Shown in pieces: positions 8,466 through 17,032 of a DNA stretch of 64,000 nucleotides (its first letter is position 1; each line of letters opens with the position of its first letter). The notes beneath the pieces are model-generated. The model worked only from the letters and a program-made list of their open reading frames with translations. It made no database searches and was not told where the DNA came from. This DNA is from Ruminococcus sp. (lineage in GTDB: Bacteria > Bacillota > Clostridia > Oscillospirales > Ruminococcaceae): positions 164,612-228,611 of the forward strand of contig JAIDUG010000054.1 in assembly GCA_029060305.1 (NCBI GenBank), in the 5' to 3' direction. The translations under genes were made by a program, and so were the position numbers.

Positions 8466-8675
8466 TTATATCATTATTTTAACAGCCATTTCACGGCTTA
8501 CTGCAACTCGTGAATCCTTGACATTTACGATAAGGTTTCCCGAAATTTCGCTGATAACTGTTACAGCACCTCCGGCAACAAAACCGAGACTTTCAAGGAA
8601 TTTACGGGTCTCAGGATTACCGCCTACTTTTCTTATAATGTTTTCTTCACCTGTTGTAGCCATAGTCAAAGGCAT
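8466..8675 (-). CDS. feoA: FeoA family protein (first of two)
   Basis: A 69-residue FeoA/SH3-like protein (GGNPETRKFLESLGFVAGGA, then SGNLIVNVKDSRVAVSREMA). The ATG at 8675 follows AGGAGG with nine bases of spacing and is preferred over the upstream in-frame TTG at 8681. It is the promoter-proximal gene of the feo operon. Tandem feoA genes are common in clostridial feo operons; the two copies here are clearly divergent. Confidence 0.92.
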   Translation of the reverse strand: MPLTMATTGEENIIRKVGGNPETRKFLESLGFVAGGAVTVISEISGNLIVNVKDSRVAVSREMAVKIMI

Positions 8676-8714
8676 ATACAAGCACCTCCTGATTAGTTAG
8701 TTTTAGATAATACT

Positions 8715-8743
8715 ATATTAGCACATACTAACCTGAATGTCAA
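8715..8743 (-). promoter_or_regulatory. feo promoter with overlapping DtxR-like operator
   Basis: On the minus strand TTGACA (8743-8738), 17 bases, TAATAT (8720-8715). The dyad TTAGCACATACTAA (8718-8731) covers the -10 and spacer, where a bound repressor would block polymerase. Its form recalls DtxR/IdeR-type iron boxes (TTAGG-N-CTAA); that assignment is an inference. Confidence 0.65.
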
Positions 8744-8909
8744 TACCATAAAAATAATTTCGGAAATATTTACATTCACAAAACTGTTTGTTAAAAGTTA
8801 CTTGTGCATTATAACAAATTTTTCGTTTTCTTTTTATAATAATTGTTGCTTTTATGAAACAGAAAAAATATCAATTGTTTCTGATTTGTAAATTAAATGT
8901 AAATTTTAT
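8744..8909. other. AT-rich intergenic stretch, no gene recognised
   Basis: There is a weak TTGTTA-N16-TATAAC promoter-like pair (about 8789-8816) and a GAAACA...TGTTTC dyad (about 8857-8880). No ribosome-bound ORF is convincing; the 19-codon ORF at about 8854 has no binding site. Confidence 0.4.
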
Positions 8910-8948
8910 TTGAACAGACAGGCGTATGTCCGGTATCTATGATATAAT
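8910..8948 (+). promoter_or_regulatory. Putative WYL-dependent promoter of a small transcript
   Basis: TTGAAC (8910-8915), the dyad GACAGGCGTATGTC (8917-8930), 12 bases, then TATAAT (8943-8948). No normal -35 lies 17 bases upstream of the -10. The same layout stands in front of the WYL regulator gene at 18796-18835, suggesting that a shared activator binds GACA-N6-TGTC. Confidence 0.6.
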
Positions 8949-8954
8949 GTATAT

Positions 8955-9070
8955 ATAAAGTATGAAAGTAGATGTTCAGAATGGATTGGGATATAGCTAC
9001 AGACTGGGAGGCCTAATATAATAACATAACAACAGCCGTATTCTTTTGGGAGTATGGCTGTTATTATTTT
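8955..9070 (+). ncRNA. Small independent transcript (sRNA or micro-peptide mRNA)
   Basis: A predicted start near 8955 and a strong terminator (9031-9062, 13-bp stem AACAGCCGTATTC/GAGTATGGCTGTT, then T-rich) define an RNA of about 115 nt between feo and the thioesterase gene, which has its own promoter. Two overlapping micro-ORFs exist: 8962-9021 (MKVDVQNGLGYSYRLGGLI) and 8972-9016 (MFRMDWDIATDWEA). Neither has a good ribosome binding site. UGGGA recurs three times. Whether it acts as RNA or peptide is open. Confidence 0.5.
9031..9070 (+). terminator. Terminator of the small transcript
   Basis: A 13-bp stem (9031-9043 with 9050-9062), loop of six, then TTATTATTTTAT-like tail. Confidence 0.85.
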
Positions 9071-9094
9071 ATACCAGAAATTATATTTACCGAC

Positions 9095-9123
9095 TTGACA
9101 GCGTAAAAATAAAATAGTATAAT
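9095..9123 (+). promoter_or_regulatory. Promoter of the thioesterase gene
   Basis: TTGACA (9095-9100), 17 bases, TATAAT (9118-9123). Confidence 0.8.
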
Positions 9124-9152
9124 TGTTTATCATATTATTTCGGGAGGCAGTT

Positions 9153-9620
9153 ATGGAAAAAAGGGTAAAGGATTCATATTCCGAACAGGTACACGTGCTT
9201 ACACAGGCTAATATAAACGGCTACAACAGACTTTTCGGCGGTCAGCTTATGGAATGGATTGATATTGTGGCGGCGGTTGTTGCAAGGAGACATTCAGGTC
9301 ATAACGTTACTACAGCAGTTGTTGACAAACTCACTTTCAAAGCTCCGGCATATGCTAACGATACTGTAATAGTATGCGGTTACGTGACGTATGTGAAAAG
9401 AACATCAATGGAAGTATGTATAAAAAGTTATGTGGAAAATCTCAACGGCGAAAGAAAATTAATCAACAAGGCGTATCTGGTCATGGTTGCACTTGACGAA
9501 AATGAACGTCCTACAGAAGTGCCACGTCTGATACTTGAAACAGATGAAGAACGTGAAAACTGGGAGTCTGCAAAGAAAAGGGATTTACTCCGCAAACAAC
9601 GTCACGATGAAAAATTCTGA
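9153..9620 (+). CDS. Acyl-CoA thioesterase (YciA/BACH-type hotdog fold)
   Basis: The 155-residue protein has the hotdog-fold acyl-CoA thioesterase signature: NINGYNRLFGGQLMEWIDIVAA, then a TAVVDKLTFKAPAYANDTV strand and a KAYLVMVALDE segment. Such enzymes hydrolyse acyl-CoA to free acid and CoA in the cytosol. The ATG at 9153 is chosen because GGGAGG (9142-9147) precedes it; the open frame extends 10 codons upstream without a binding site. The gene is monocistronic, with its own promoter and terminator. Confidence 0.88.
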   Translation: MEKRVKDSYSEQVHVLTQANINGYNRLFGGQLMEWIDIVAAVVARRHSGHNVTTAVVDKLTFKAPAYANDTVIVCGYVTYVKRTSMEVCIKSYVENLNGERKLINKAYLVMVALDENERPTEVPRLILETDEERENWESAKKRDLLRKQRHDEKF

Positions 9621-9627
9621 GAATAGG

Positions 9628-9655
9628 TCTCCGGCTATATGACCGGAGATTTTTT
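9628..9655 (+). terminator. Terminator after the thioesterase gene
   Basis: TCTCCGG (9628-9634) pairs with CCGGAGA (9643-9649), followed by six T residues. Confidence 0.88.
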
Positions 9656-9669
9656 GTTGATTTTTGATA

Positions 9670-9698
9670 TTGCAGTTTCTGCGAAAATGTGTTATAAT
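9670..9698 (+). promoter_or_regulatory. Promoter of nudC
   Basis: TTGCAG (9670-9675), 17 bases, TATAAT (9693-9698). Confidence 0.65.
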
Positions 9699-9732
9699 AT
9701 GATTAATATATTTGTGGAAAGGAAATGATATT

Positions 9733-10554
9733 ATGTTACAGGACATTATACCGAAAAAATTTGACAATCATTATTCTGCGGAAGTACAGCCCGAAAATGA
9801 CAGCGTATTCTTTCATTTTATGGGAAGCGACGTTCTTGTTAATGATATTTCCGAAAATTTTCCTGTTTACAGACAATTTGAATCACAACATTTTGTTTAC
9901 CTTTTTTCGATAGATAACATGAAATATTTTCTTGCACGTGATATGGAAATAAAAATCCCGTCAGGTTATACATACAAGAATATAAAAAAACTCAGGTATT
10001 CTGAAAAGGTGGGAAAAGAAGATTTTTTTGCACTTTTCACCGCTTATCATCTTGCGGAATGGTACAGGTCAAATTATTTCTGCGGACATTGTGGGCAGAG
10101 AACTGAAATTTATTATTCGGAACGTGCTGTTCGTTGTACAGGGTGCGGAAAGATTATATATCCCCGACTTAATCCGGCGATAATTGCAGGCGTTATAAAC
10201 GGCGACAAACTTCTGATAACCCATTATGTACAGAACAGGGGCGTTACCTGTAATGCACTTGTTGCAGGATTTACGGAGATAGGTGAGACTTTTGAAGAAA
10301 CCGTAAGCCGTGAGGTTATGGAAGAAGTAGGTCTGAAAGTAAAGAATATACGCTATTATAAGTCTCAGCCGTGGGGATTCTCCGGAGGTATACTCGCCGG
10401 ATTTTTCTGTGAGGTTGACGGAAGTGACGTTATAACTCTTGACCGCAGTGAATTGAGCAGTGCTGTATGGACGGAAAAAAAAGACATTATTGGTCAGAAA
10501 GATGATTACAGTCTCACGAATGAAATGATGATGTATTTTAAAAATTCTGACTGA
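9733..10554 (+). CDS. nudC: NAD(+) diphosphatase (NADH pyrophosphatase), Nudix family
   Basis: The 273-residue protein has an N-terminal NUDIX-like domain, a four-cysteine zinc ribbon (FCGHCG and RCTGCGKIIYPR), and a Nudix box (GFTEIGETFEETVSREVMEEVG region) followed by SQPWGFSGG, the NudC counterpart of the SQPWPFP specificity motif. NudC hydrolyses NADH/NAD+ to NMN(H) and AMP and in some bacteria removes NAD caps from RNA. The PWGF variant departs slightly from the textbook motif. The ATG at 9733 follows GGAAAGGAAAT; an upstream in-frame start at 9712 lacks a binding site. Confidence 0.92.
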   Translation: MLQDIIPKKFDNHYSAEVQPENDSVFFHFMGSDVLVNDISENFPVYRQFESQHFVYLFSIDNMKYFLARDMEIKIPSGYTYKNIKKLRYSEKVGKEDFFALFTAYHLAEWYRSNYFCGHCGQRTEIYYSERAVRCTGCGKIIYPRLNPAIIAGVINGDKLLITHYVQNRGVTCNALVAGFTEIGETFEETVSREVMEEVGLKVKNIRYYKSQPWGFSGGILAGFFCEVDGSDVITLDRSELSSAVWTEKKDIIGQKDDYSLTNEMMMYFKNSD

Positions 10555-10595
10555 TATATTGAAATCTTTCTGTTCATTTATTTACAAAATATTTC

Positions 10596-10624
10596 TTGAC
10601 ACTATAGGTAATTTGTGATAGTAT
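10596..10624 (+). promoter_or_regulatory. Promoter of the solute-binding protein / GGDEF-EAL pair
   Basis: TTGACA (10596-10601), 17 bases, TAGTAT (10619-10624). Confidence 0.75.
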
Positions 10625-10670
10625 AGAAATATCAGTTTTTTGAAAATCTGCAATTGTCAGGAGGGTTATT

Positions 10671-12170
10671 ATGAATATAAAAAAATTTATATCTTTGGTT
10701 TCTGCAATGTGTATCACCGCTGTTGGATTTTACGGCTGTGGAGATTCAGAAAAAAATTCCGGTAAGAAGTATGGTCTTGACCCTGAAAAACCTGCCACCG
10801 TTACTATATGGCACTATTACAACGGTGTACAGCAGGAAAACTTTGACAATGCAGTAATAGAATTTAATGAAACTGTAGGTCGTCAGCAGGGAATTGTTGT
10901 TGAAGCATACAGCAAGGGAAGTATTGAAGAACTTTCAAACAGTGTGCTTGCTTCAATAAAGCGTGATGCAGGTGCGGAAGATGTTCCGGATATGTTTGCT
11001 GCATATGCTGAATCCGCTTATTCTGCTGATAAATTCGGAAATATAGTTGATTTGTCGAAATATTTTACTGAGGAAGAACTTGAAGAGTATGTTGACGGTT
11101 ATATAGATGAGGGCAGAATAAATAATGACGGAAGTCTGAAGATTTTCCCGACTGCAAAAAGTACAGAAGTTATGATGCTGAATCTTACTGACTGGCAGAA
11201 ATTTGCAGACTCAGAAAATGTAAGCACTGATGACCTCAGAACATGGGAGGGTGTTGTTGAAACGGCAGAAAAATATTATAAATATACTGATAGTCTCACA
11301 CCAGATATTGAAAATGACGGAAAGGCTTTTTTCGGACGTGATTCTGTCGCTAACTATATGCTTGTAGGTGCGAAACAACTTGGTGCTGAGTTTTTCACAA
11401 ATAAAGACGGAGAATTTATTATAAACGTTGACAAGGAAGTTTTACGCAGACTTTGGGAAAATTATTACGTTCCTTATGTAAAGGGATATTTTACCGCTGA
11501 AAGCCGTTACAGAAGTGACGATGCTAAAATAGGTGAGATTATCGCTCTTATCTGTTCAACAACCGGCTCAGCATATTTTCCGGAAACAGTGACAATAGAT
11601 GATGATTACACTTATCCGATTGAAGCTCTTGTACTGCCTGTCCCGAACTTTGAGGGGACAGAACCGTATCTTGTACAGCAGGGTGCAGGAATGGTTGTTA
11701 CTGAATCTGACGAAAAGACCGAATACGCCTGTACGGTCTTTCTTAAATGGTTTACGGAAAAAGAACGCAATATATCTTTTTCTGTAGGTTCAGGATATAT
11801 GCCGGTGAAAAAAGATGCAAATGATAAAAGTTTCATTTCTTTTGACAATGTGGAGACAGAAAGTCAGTTACTTATTGATGCACTGAAAGTTGCTATTGAC
11901 GAAATACAAAATTATAATCTTTACACGGCAAAGCCTTTTGAAGATACCGCAAAGGCAAGAAGTTTTATCGGCGATTATATACAGAATACTGCACAGTCGG
12001 CTTTTGACGAATCATATTTCCGTATAACAGGCGGTGAAAACCGTGATAAAGTAATCAGCGAATATGTTTCCAATGAGGCTTTTGAAGAATGGTATGACGG
12101 ATTTTACAAAGGACTGATTACTGAATTGGGTTTTGAAAATGAATTAGGTTTTGATGAATGTTTGGAATAA
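10671..12170 (+). CDS. Extracellular solute-binding lipoprotein (sugar-type, family 1)
   Basis: A 499-residue lipoprotein. The signal peptide ends in the lipobox VGFYGC (Cys near residue 23). The mature part starts with the family 1 opening ATVTIWHYYNG and keeps the usual bilobed-binding-protein segments (VPDMFAAYAESAY, AKSTEVMMLNLTDW). Such proteins normally feed an ABC importer, but no permease or ATPase lies nearby. The next gene, 31 bases away in the same operon, is a membrane GGDEF-EAL protein. The likely job is therefore ligand presentation to a c-di-GMP sensor rather than uptake (inference from context). Confidence 0.87.
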   Translation: MNIKKFISLVSAMCITAVGFYGCGDSEKNSGKKYGLDPEKPATVTIWHYYNGVQQENFDNAVIEFNETVGRQQGIVVEAYSKGSIEELSNSVLASIKRDAGAEDVPDMFAAYAESAYSADKFGNIVDLSKYFTEEELEEYVDGYIDEGRINNDGSLKIFPTAKSTEVMMLNLTDWQKFADSENVSTDDLRTWEGVVETAEKYYKYTDSLTPDIENDGKAFFGRDSVANYMLVGAKQLGAEFFTNKDGEFIINVDKEVLRRLWENYYVPYVKGYFTAESRYRSDDAKIGEIIALICSTTGSAYFPETVTIDDDYTYPIEALVLPVPNFEGTEPYLVQQGAGMVVTESDEKTEYACTVFLKWFTEKERNISFSVGSGYMPVKKDANDKSFISFDNVETESQLLIDALKVAIDEIQNYNLYTAKPFEDTAKARSFIGDYIQNTAQSAFDESYFRITGGENRDKVISEYVSNEAFEEWYDGFYKGLITELGFENELGFDECLE

Positions 12171-12201
12171 TGAATTTGTTATATCTTAAAAAGGAGGTAA
12201 T

Positions 12202-15200
12202 ATGGAAAAGAATTTTAATGGGTCGTCTGAAAAAAATCCGAAAAAAAAGAAAATGATTACAAGACTGCTTGTTCCGATGCTGTTTCTTATATTGTTTCAG
12301 TTGATTACGTTCTTTTCCGTAATTGCAATCGGCGGTGAATTTTCTTTTATACAGAAATATGCTTATGATACTCTTATAGAAAAAACCCGAAACCGAACAA
12401 GTTACATTGAAAAAGAACTCTGTCAGAAAGTCAGGTTTGTTAATGAAGCAGCGGAAAAAATGAACGCCCTTGTCCGTGACAAACTTAATGAAGACGATTC
12501 TGATATTTCACGGATTAAGAAAGACAAGGATTTTAACCGTGAACTAATGGAAGATTCCGTTGACGATATAATATACTTATTACGCAGAAGTCTTGCGAAT
12601 GATGTGTATGTCATTCTTGATACAGGCGACCTTTACAGTGACAGTCTTGCACCTGACGCTAAAGCAGGTATGTATCTCAGAGACCTTGACACCTCAACCG
12701 ATTCCGGCTATAAAGATTTGCTTATGGAAATGGGTTATTCTTCTATATCAAAGGATTTCGGAATAATACTCGATTCAGGCTGGAAAGCACGTCTCGAAGC
12801 AGATTCCGATGATATGAAAAACTATGATTTTTACTATAAGACAATTGAAACCGCTCAGCAAAACAACACTACTCCTATTGAAAGACTTGGTTACTGGAGT
12901 GGATTTTCAAGTATTAACAGAAACAACGTCGGAAGTATGAAGTATACAGTACCTCTGATTGCTGACGACGGAACGGTTTACGGAGTAATCGGAATAGGTC
13001 TTACTGAAAAAACTATTCTTATCAATCTTCCGCCAAATGACTTTGTAAGTGAAAGTGCCTGCTATGTACTTTGTAACGGAAAAGATAATTCGGATATTTT
13101 CAATGTATGTATGCACTCCGGAGCATCTTTCAACAGGCTTATCGGTACACAACAGACTCTCAGTCCCGACGGACAGATTGACGAAAATATGTATACTTTT
13201 CCGCTTGATTCCAATATATCCGCTGTCGGCAATATACAGATTATGAATCTTTACGATTCGGAAAGCATTTATGTGGACGACCAGTGGGCATTGATTTCCG
13301 TTGCAGAAAAAAGTGATGTACTGTTTGTTTTCACAAACCTTATAAAAACGCTTGTTATTTCTGCACTGATTTCTTTTGCGATAAGTATTGTGGTGATAGC
13401 TATAAGTTGCGGAAATGTTGTAAAGCCTCTTTCTGCTGTTATCAGAACAATGAACTCCAAACGTGAGTACAATGAAGTTATACGCTTCCAGTCAACAAAG
13501 ATTTACGAACTTGACAAGCTGACAGATGCAATAACTCAGTTGCAGGTAAATGTACAGAATTTTTCGTCGCAGGTTTCCAAAATGATACGTATTGCAGATG
13601 TGGGACTTTGTACATTTATGTATGACAATATAGATGACAGTGTTTTTGTGGGACAGAGTATGCTGAAACTCCTTAATCTTTCTGTTGAATATGAAGAGGA
13701 CATTGTAATAAGCAGACAGCTTTTTCTTCAGAATATAATTTCCGCCGAAACCAAAAAAATTATTACTGAATGTCTTTCTGATAAGTCCAACGAAACAGAA
13801 ACGAGTTTTTCAAAAGAATATTCTATACCTCAGGAAGACGGCAATCTGATATGGATGCGTCTGAGTGTTGTGTGCAGTTCAAACAAAACTATAGGCGTAT
13901 TGCAGGATATAACAAATACTGTTTTAGAAAAGAAACGTATAGAATATGAACGTGATTATGACAGTACAACGGGACTTCTTAACCGCCACGCATACTATCG
14001 CCGTGTAAACAACCTTTTCGGCGAACCTCAGAAACTCGGAATTTCTGCGGTTGTAATGCTTGACCTTGACAATCTCAAATATGTAAACGATACTTACGGA
14101 CACGATTTCGGTGACGATTATATTAAAACTTCTGCCACTGCCCTTAAAGGTTTCCAGAAATACGGCGGTATTGTTTCGAGACTTTCCGGTGATGAGTTCA
14201 ATATATTCCTGTATGGTTTTTCCTCAAAGGACGAAATACGCAAAATTATTTCTGTAGTCCGTGAGGCACTTTTAAATAGTTACTGTCTGCTTTCCGACGG
14301 TACACACTACAGAATACGTGCAAGTGCAGGAATTGCGTGGTATCCGGACGACGCAAAATCCGCTGAATTACTTATGAAGTATGCTGACTTTGCAATGTAT
14401 ACCATAAAGCATACTACAAAAGGTGAAGTTGCTGAATTTGATATAAACGCTTATACAAAAGATTCCGTACTGATAAACGGTATTGAGGAAATGAACAAAA
14501 TCATTGACGAGTGCAGAATAAAATATGCTTTTCATAGTATAATCTCAGCTAAAACAGGTGAGGTGTTCGGATATGAGGCACTTATGCGACCTCAGTCGTC
14601 AATACTTCATTCTCCTGCTGAACTTCTCCGTATTGCAAAGACCGGTGCAAAACTTTATGAAATAGAACGTCTTACGTGGATTGAAGCACTCAGGGCTTTC
14701 CGGAAACAGAGAGAGGTCGGGAATATTCCTAAAAACGCTTACGTTTTCGTGAACACTATCTCAAATTCTGTACTTGAAAAGTATGATGTTGAAGTTATTG
14801 AAAACGAAAACAGAGATATTCTTTCAAAAATCATTATGGAAATGACGGAAAGTGAAGATGTCAACGAAGCGTATAACGAAAGAAAAATACATCGTCTGAA
14901 AAAGTGGAAAGCTCATCTTGCACTTGACGATTTCGGAACAGGTTACAACAGCGATTACGCACTGATTACTATGCACCCCGATATAATCAAAATAGACCGT
15001 TCAATTATAAGCGGTTGCGACAAGGACATAAGCAGACGTACTATTATTGCTAATCTTGTGAGACTTGCAAGAACGAAAAACGTTAAAGTTGTTGCAGAGG
15101 GCGTTGAGACAGAGGGCGAACTCCGTACAGTCATTGAAAGCGGTGTGGACTTCTTACAGGGATATTTCATAAACCGTCCCGTCTTTGAGCCTCAGCCGGT

Positions 15201-15246
15201 TGAGCAGGAAGTTGTTGACAAAATCAAAAAATATCAGATAAAATAA
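12202..15246 (+). CDS. Membrane sensor with Cache-like, PAS, GGDEF and EAL domains (c-di-GMP turnover)
   Basis: The 1014-residue protein has a transmembrane helix near residues 20-42, a large extracytoplasmic part to about 385 (double-Cache-like), a second helix near 390-415, a PAS-like region (about 470-590), then GGDEF and EAL domains. The GGDEF site reads SGDEF (662-666) after an intact DLDNLKYVNDTYGHDFGDD, so cyclase activity is possible. The EAL domain is complete: EAL at 792-794, TES, DDFGTGY, KIDRSI and EGVE motifs, so it should hydrolyse c-di-GMP. AAAGGAGG precedes the start. Confidence 0.92.
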   Translation: MEKNFNGSSEKNPKKKKMITRLLVPMLFLILFQLITFFSVIAIGGEFSFIQKYAYDTLIEKTRNRTSYIEKELCQKVRFVNEAAEKMNALVRDKLNEDDSDISRIKKDKDFNRELMEDSVDDIIYLLRRSLANDVYVILDTGDLYSDSLAPDAKAGMYLRDLDTSTDSGYKDLLMEMGYSSISKDFGIILDSGWKARLEADSDDMKNYDFYYKTIETAQQNNTTPIERLGYWSGFSSINRNNVGSMKYTVPLIADDGTVYGVIGIGLTEKTILINLPPNDFVSESACYVLCNGKDNSDIFNVCMHSGASFNRLIGTQQTLSPDGQIDENMYTFPLDSNISAVGNIQIMNLYDSESIYVDDQWALISVAEKSDVLFVFTNLIKTLVISALISFAISIVVIAISCGNVVKPLSAVIRTMNSKREYNEVIRFQSTKIYELDKLTDAITQLQVNVQNFSSQVSKMIRIADVGLCTFMYDNIDDSVFVGQSMLKLLNLSVEYEEDIVISRQLFLQNIISAETKKIITECLSDKSNETETSFSKEYSIPQEDGNLIWMRLSVVCSSNKTIGVLQDITNTVLEKKRIEYERDYDSTTGLLNRHAYYRRVNNLFGEPQKLGISAVVMLDLDNLKYVNDTYGHDFGDDYIKTSATALKGFQKYGGIVSRLSGDEFNIFLYGFSSKDEIRKIISVVREALLNSYCLLSDGTHYRIRASAGIAWYPDDAKSAELLMKYADFAMYTIKHTTKGEVAEFDINAYTKDSVLINGIEEMNKIIDECRIKYAFHSIISAKTGEVFGYEALMRPQSSILHSPAELLRIAKTGAKLYEIERLTWIEALRAFRKQREVGNIPKNAYVFVNTISNSVLEKYDVEVIENENRDILSKIIMEMTESEDVNEAYNERKIHRLKKWKAHLALDDFGTGYNSDYALITMHPDIIKIDRSIISGCDKDISRRTIIANLVRLARTKNVKVVAEGVETEGELRTVIESGVDFLQGYFINRPVFEPQPVEQEVVDKIKKYQIK

Positions 15247-15251
15247 AAAAA

Positions 15252-15286
15252 TTCTCCCTTGTCCGACAGGGGAGAACTTTTTTTTA
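15252..15286 (+). terminator. Terminator after the GGDEF-EAL gene
   Basis: TTCTCCC pairs with GGGGAGAA (15269-15276), followed by a long T-run; it overlaps the end of the convergent kinase gene. Confidence 0.85.
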
Positions 15287-16150
15287 GAGATTTATTTCTA
15301 TTGTTAGCAGGTTGCCGGAAAGTGTTGCTGAAATTTTACCGTCCATTCTTTCAGTGAGGACTTTTGCAATTGAAAGTCCCAGACCTGTTGAATTTTTTGC
15401 TGTCTCGACGGTATAGAAACGGTCGAAAAGTTTTTCAGCTTCTATGGAAGTGAGTTTGTTTGCAGAGTTGGAGAACGTTATATTATTTCCGTACATTCTT
15501 ACGTGAAAATCTCCGTCACTGTATTTTATGGCGTTGCTGATGATATTTGAAAAAATCCTCGCCAGTGCTGATTTATCAAGTTTTTTTTCAATTCTTTCCT
15601 CAGTTATATCAATGTCGGGTACTATTCCATGTTTAGTGATTTCTCCGTAAAATCCTGCCAACGTTTCTTCAAGTACCTCGTTTATACAAACATTTTCCAT
15701 ATTGTTTTCCTGTACAGATACTATGATTGAGTACTGAAAAAGTTCTTCTGTCAGTTGCTTAATAACTTCCGTACGGCTTCTTATCATTGACGTGTAATAT
15801 AAAACCTGTTCATTTTGGATATTTTCCATAAGGTCAAGATAACCGTTGATAGCTGTGAGTGGTGTTCTGAGGTCGTGCGAAATATTCGTTATAGCCTCTT
15901 TCAACTCTCTGTCTCCCTGTTCATATATGTGTCTTCTGTTGCGGAGTTCACTGAGATTTTTATTCAGACAGTCCGCCAGTTCACACATATTTTTATCACG
16001 TGAGGATATACCGATAAGTGTATTTGTGCTGTTTTCAAGTCTGTAATTCATTTCTTCTTTGATTTCACGGACGGACTTTTTTATAAGATAAAGTTTTACT
16101 GAAAGTACGGCGGTTACTACAGAAAGAAAACATACAATTAAAAACAGCAC
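15284..16150 (-). CDS. Sensor histidine kinase, single-helix type
   Basis: A 288-residue kinase with one N-terminal helix (1-20), a short linker, the H-box ISHDLRTPLTAINGYLDLM, and a HATPase domain (N-box NIISNAIKYS, G-box GLGLSIA). It lacks a real extracellular sensor domain, as in the small kinases that sense through a partner ABC transporter. It starts at GTG behind GAGGTG. Its gene follows the permease by 15 bases, giving the order regulator-ATPase-permease-kinase, which suggests that the transporter and kinase work together, for example against peptide antibiotics (inference). Confidence 0.88.
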   Translation of the reverse strand: MLFLIVCFLSVVTAVLSVKLYLIKKSVREIKEEMNYRLENSTNTLIGISSRDKNMCELADCLNKNLSELRNRRHIYEQGDRELKEAITNISHDLRTPLTAINGYLDLMENIQNEQVLYYTSMIRSRTEVIKQLTEELFQYSIIVSVQENNMENVCINEVLEETLAGFYGEITKHGIVPDIDITEERIEKKLDKSALARIFSNIISNAIKYSDGDFHVRMYGNNITFSNSANKLTSIEAEKLFDRFYTVETAKNSTGLGLSIAKVLTERMDGKISATLSGNLLTIEINL

Positions 16151-16165
16151 TATAATTTCACCTCT

Positions 16166-17032
16166 TTACTTCAAATCTTTCTTGCGGAAAAGTATTATTC
16201 CTAAAGCTGTCGTTACTACAAGGACTAATCCATCATATCCTGCAAATTTACCTGCATTTTTCGTATTTTCCATAGCTGATTCATACATATGCGATACAGG
16301 TATAACATCGTAAATAGTCTGATAAACTTTTCTTTTCGTTCCTGTAAGATAATTAGGATTTTTTTCTTCAGGCATTTCAACTATTTCCCCTGTATCTTCA
16401 TCTACATAAGACCATGAATCATAGTATTCAGGTGCTCGAAGTTTTTGTTCAATTGTGAGTGTTGCAACAAACATTATTACTGTTAACATAAGTACTGCTA
16501 CAGATGCCCCAGCCTTGCTGTTTACGAACATTGTCAGCATAATCATAAAAGCCGTTATTGATATAAACGCTATTGCCATAAATAAAGTAATTTCAAGAAT
16601 TTTCTGTACAGTGAGTATTTCCATACCACATAAAGCCTTACCGATTGTACAGTTTATAAGAATGTGCAGAATAACACCCATAAGTACGCCTGCTGTACAT
16701 ACTATCAGATTGGCAAGATATATACTACTTCTTTTGTGTCCGACAATTAATTTGTTCCTTATTGTACCGTCTGAATATTCAGTACCGACAAAGTTTCCGA
16801 CAAGCACGGGAACTGCAAACAGAATATACAATAAACCTATAAATACTAAACTGTCCATAGTGAAATACTCAGCAGGAACATTCATTTCCTTATAACGTTC
16901 AAGATTGTTTTTTGAATCTATGTAATGCATTATTATCATAAACAAACTCAGACCGCCCGAAAATATCATATAAAGTTTAAAAATACCGCTTTTGAAAAGT
17001 CTTGCGAAATTTGCAGAAATCAGTTTATTCAT
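16166..17032 (-). CDS. ABC-2 type transporter permease
   Basis: A 288-residue membrane protein with about six hydrophobic segments. The first helix is followed by an extracytoplasmic loop and the conserved EYSDGTIRNKLIVGHKR stretch typical of ABC-2 permeases in antibiotic-resistance or lantibiotic-immunity exporters. Its start overlaps the ATPase stop by four bases (ATGA), so the two are translationally coupled and should form one complex. Substrate unknown. Confidence 0.85.
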   Translation of the reverse strand: MNKLISANFARLFKSGIFKLYMIFSGGLSLFMIIMHYIDSKNNLERYKEMNVPAEYFTMDSLVFIGLLYILFAVPVLVGNFVGTEYSDGTIRNKLIVGHKRSSIYLANLIVCTAGVLMGVILHILINCTIGKALCGMEILTVQKILEITLFMAIAFISITAFMIMLTMFVNSKAGASVAVLMLTVIMFVATLTIEQKLRAPEYYDSWSYVDEDTGEIVEMPEEKNPNYLTGTKRKVYQTIYDVIPVSHMYESAMENTKNAGKFAGYDGLVLVVTTALGIILFRKKDLK

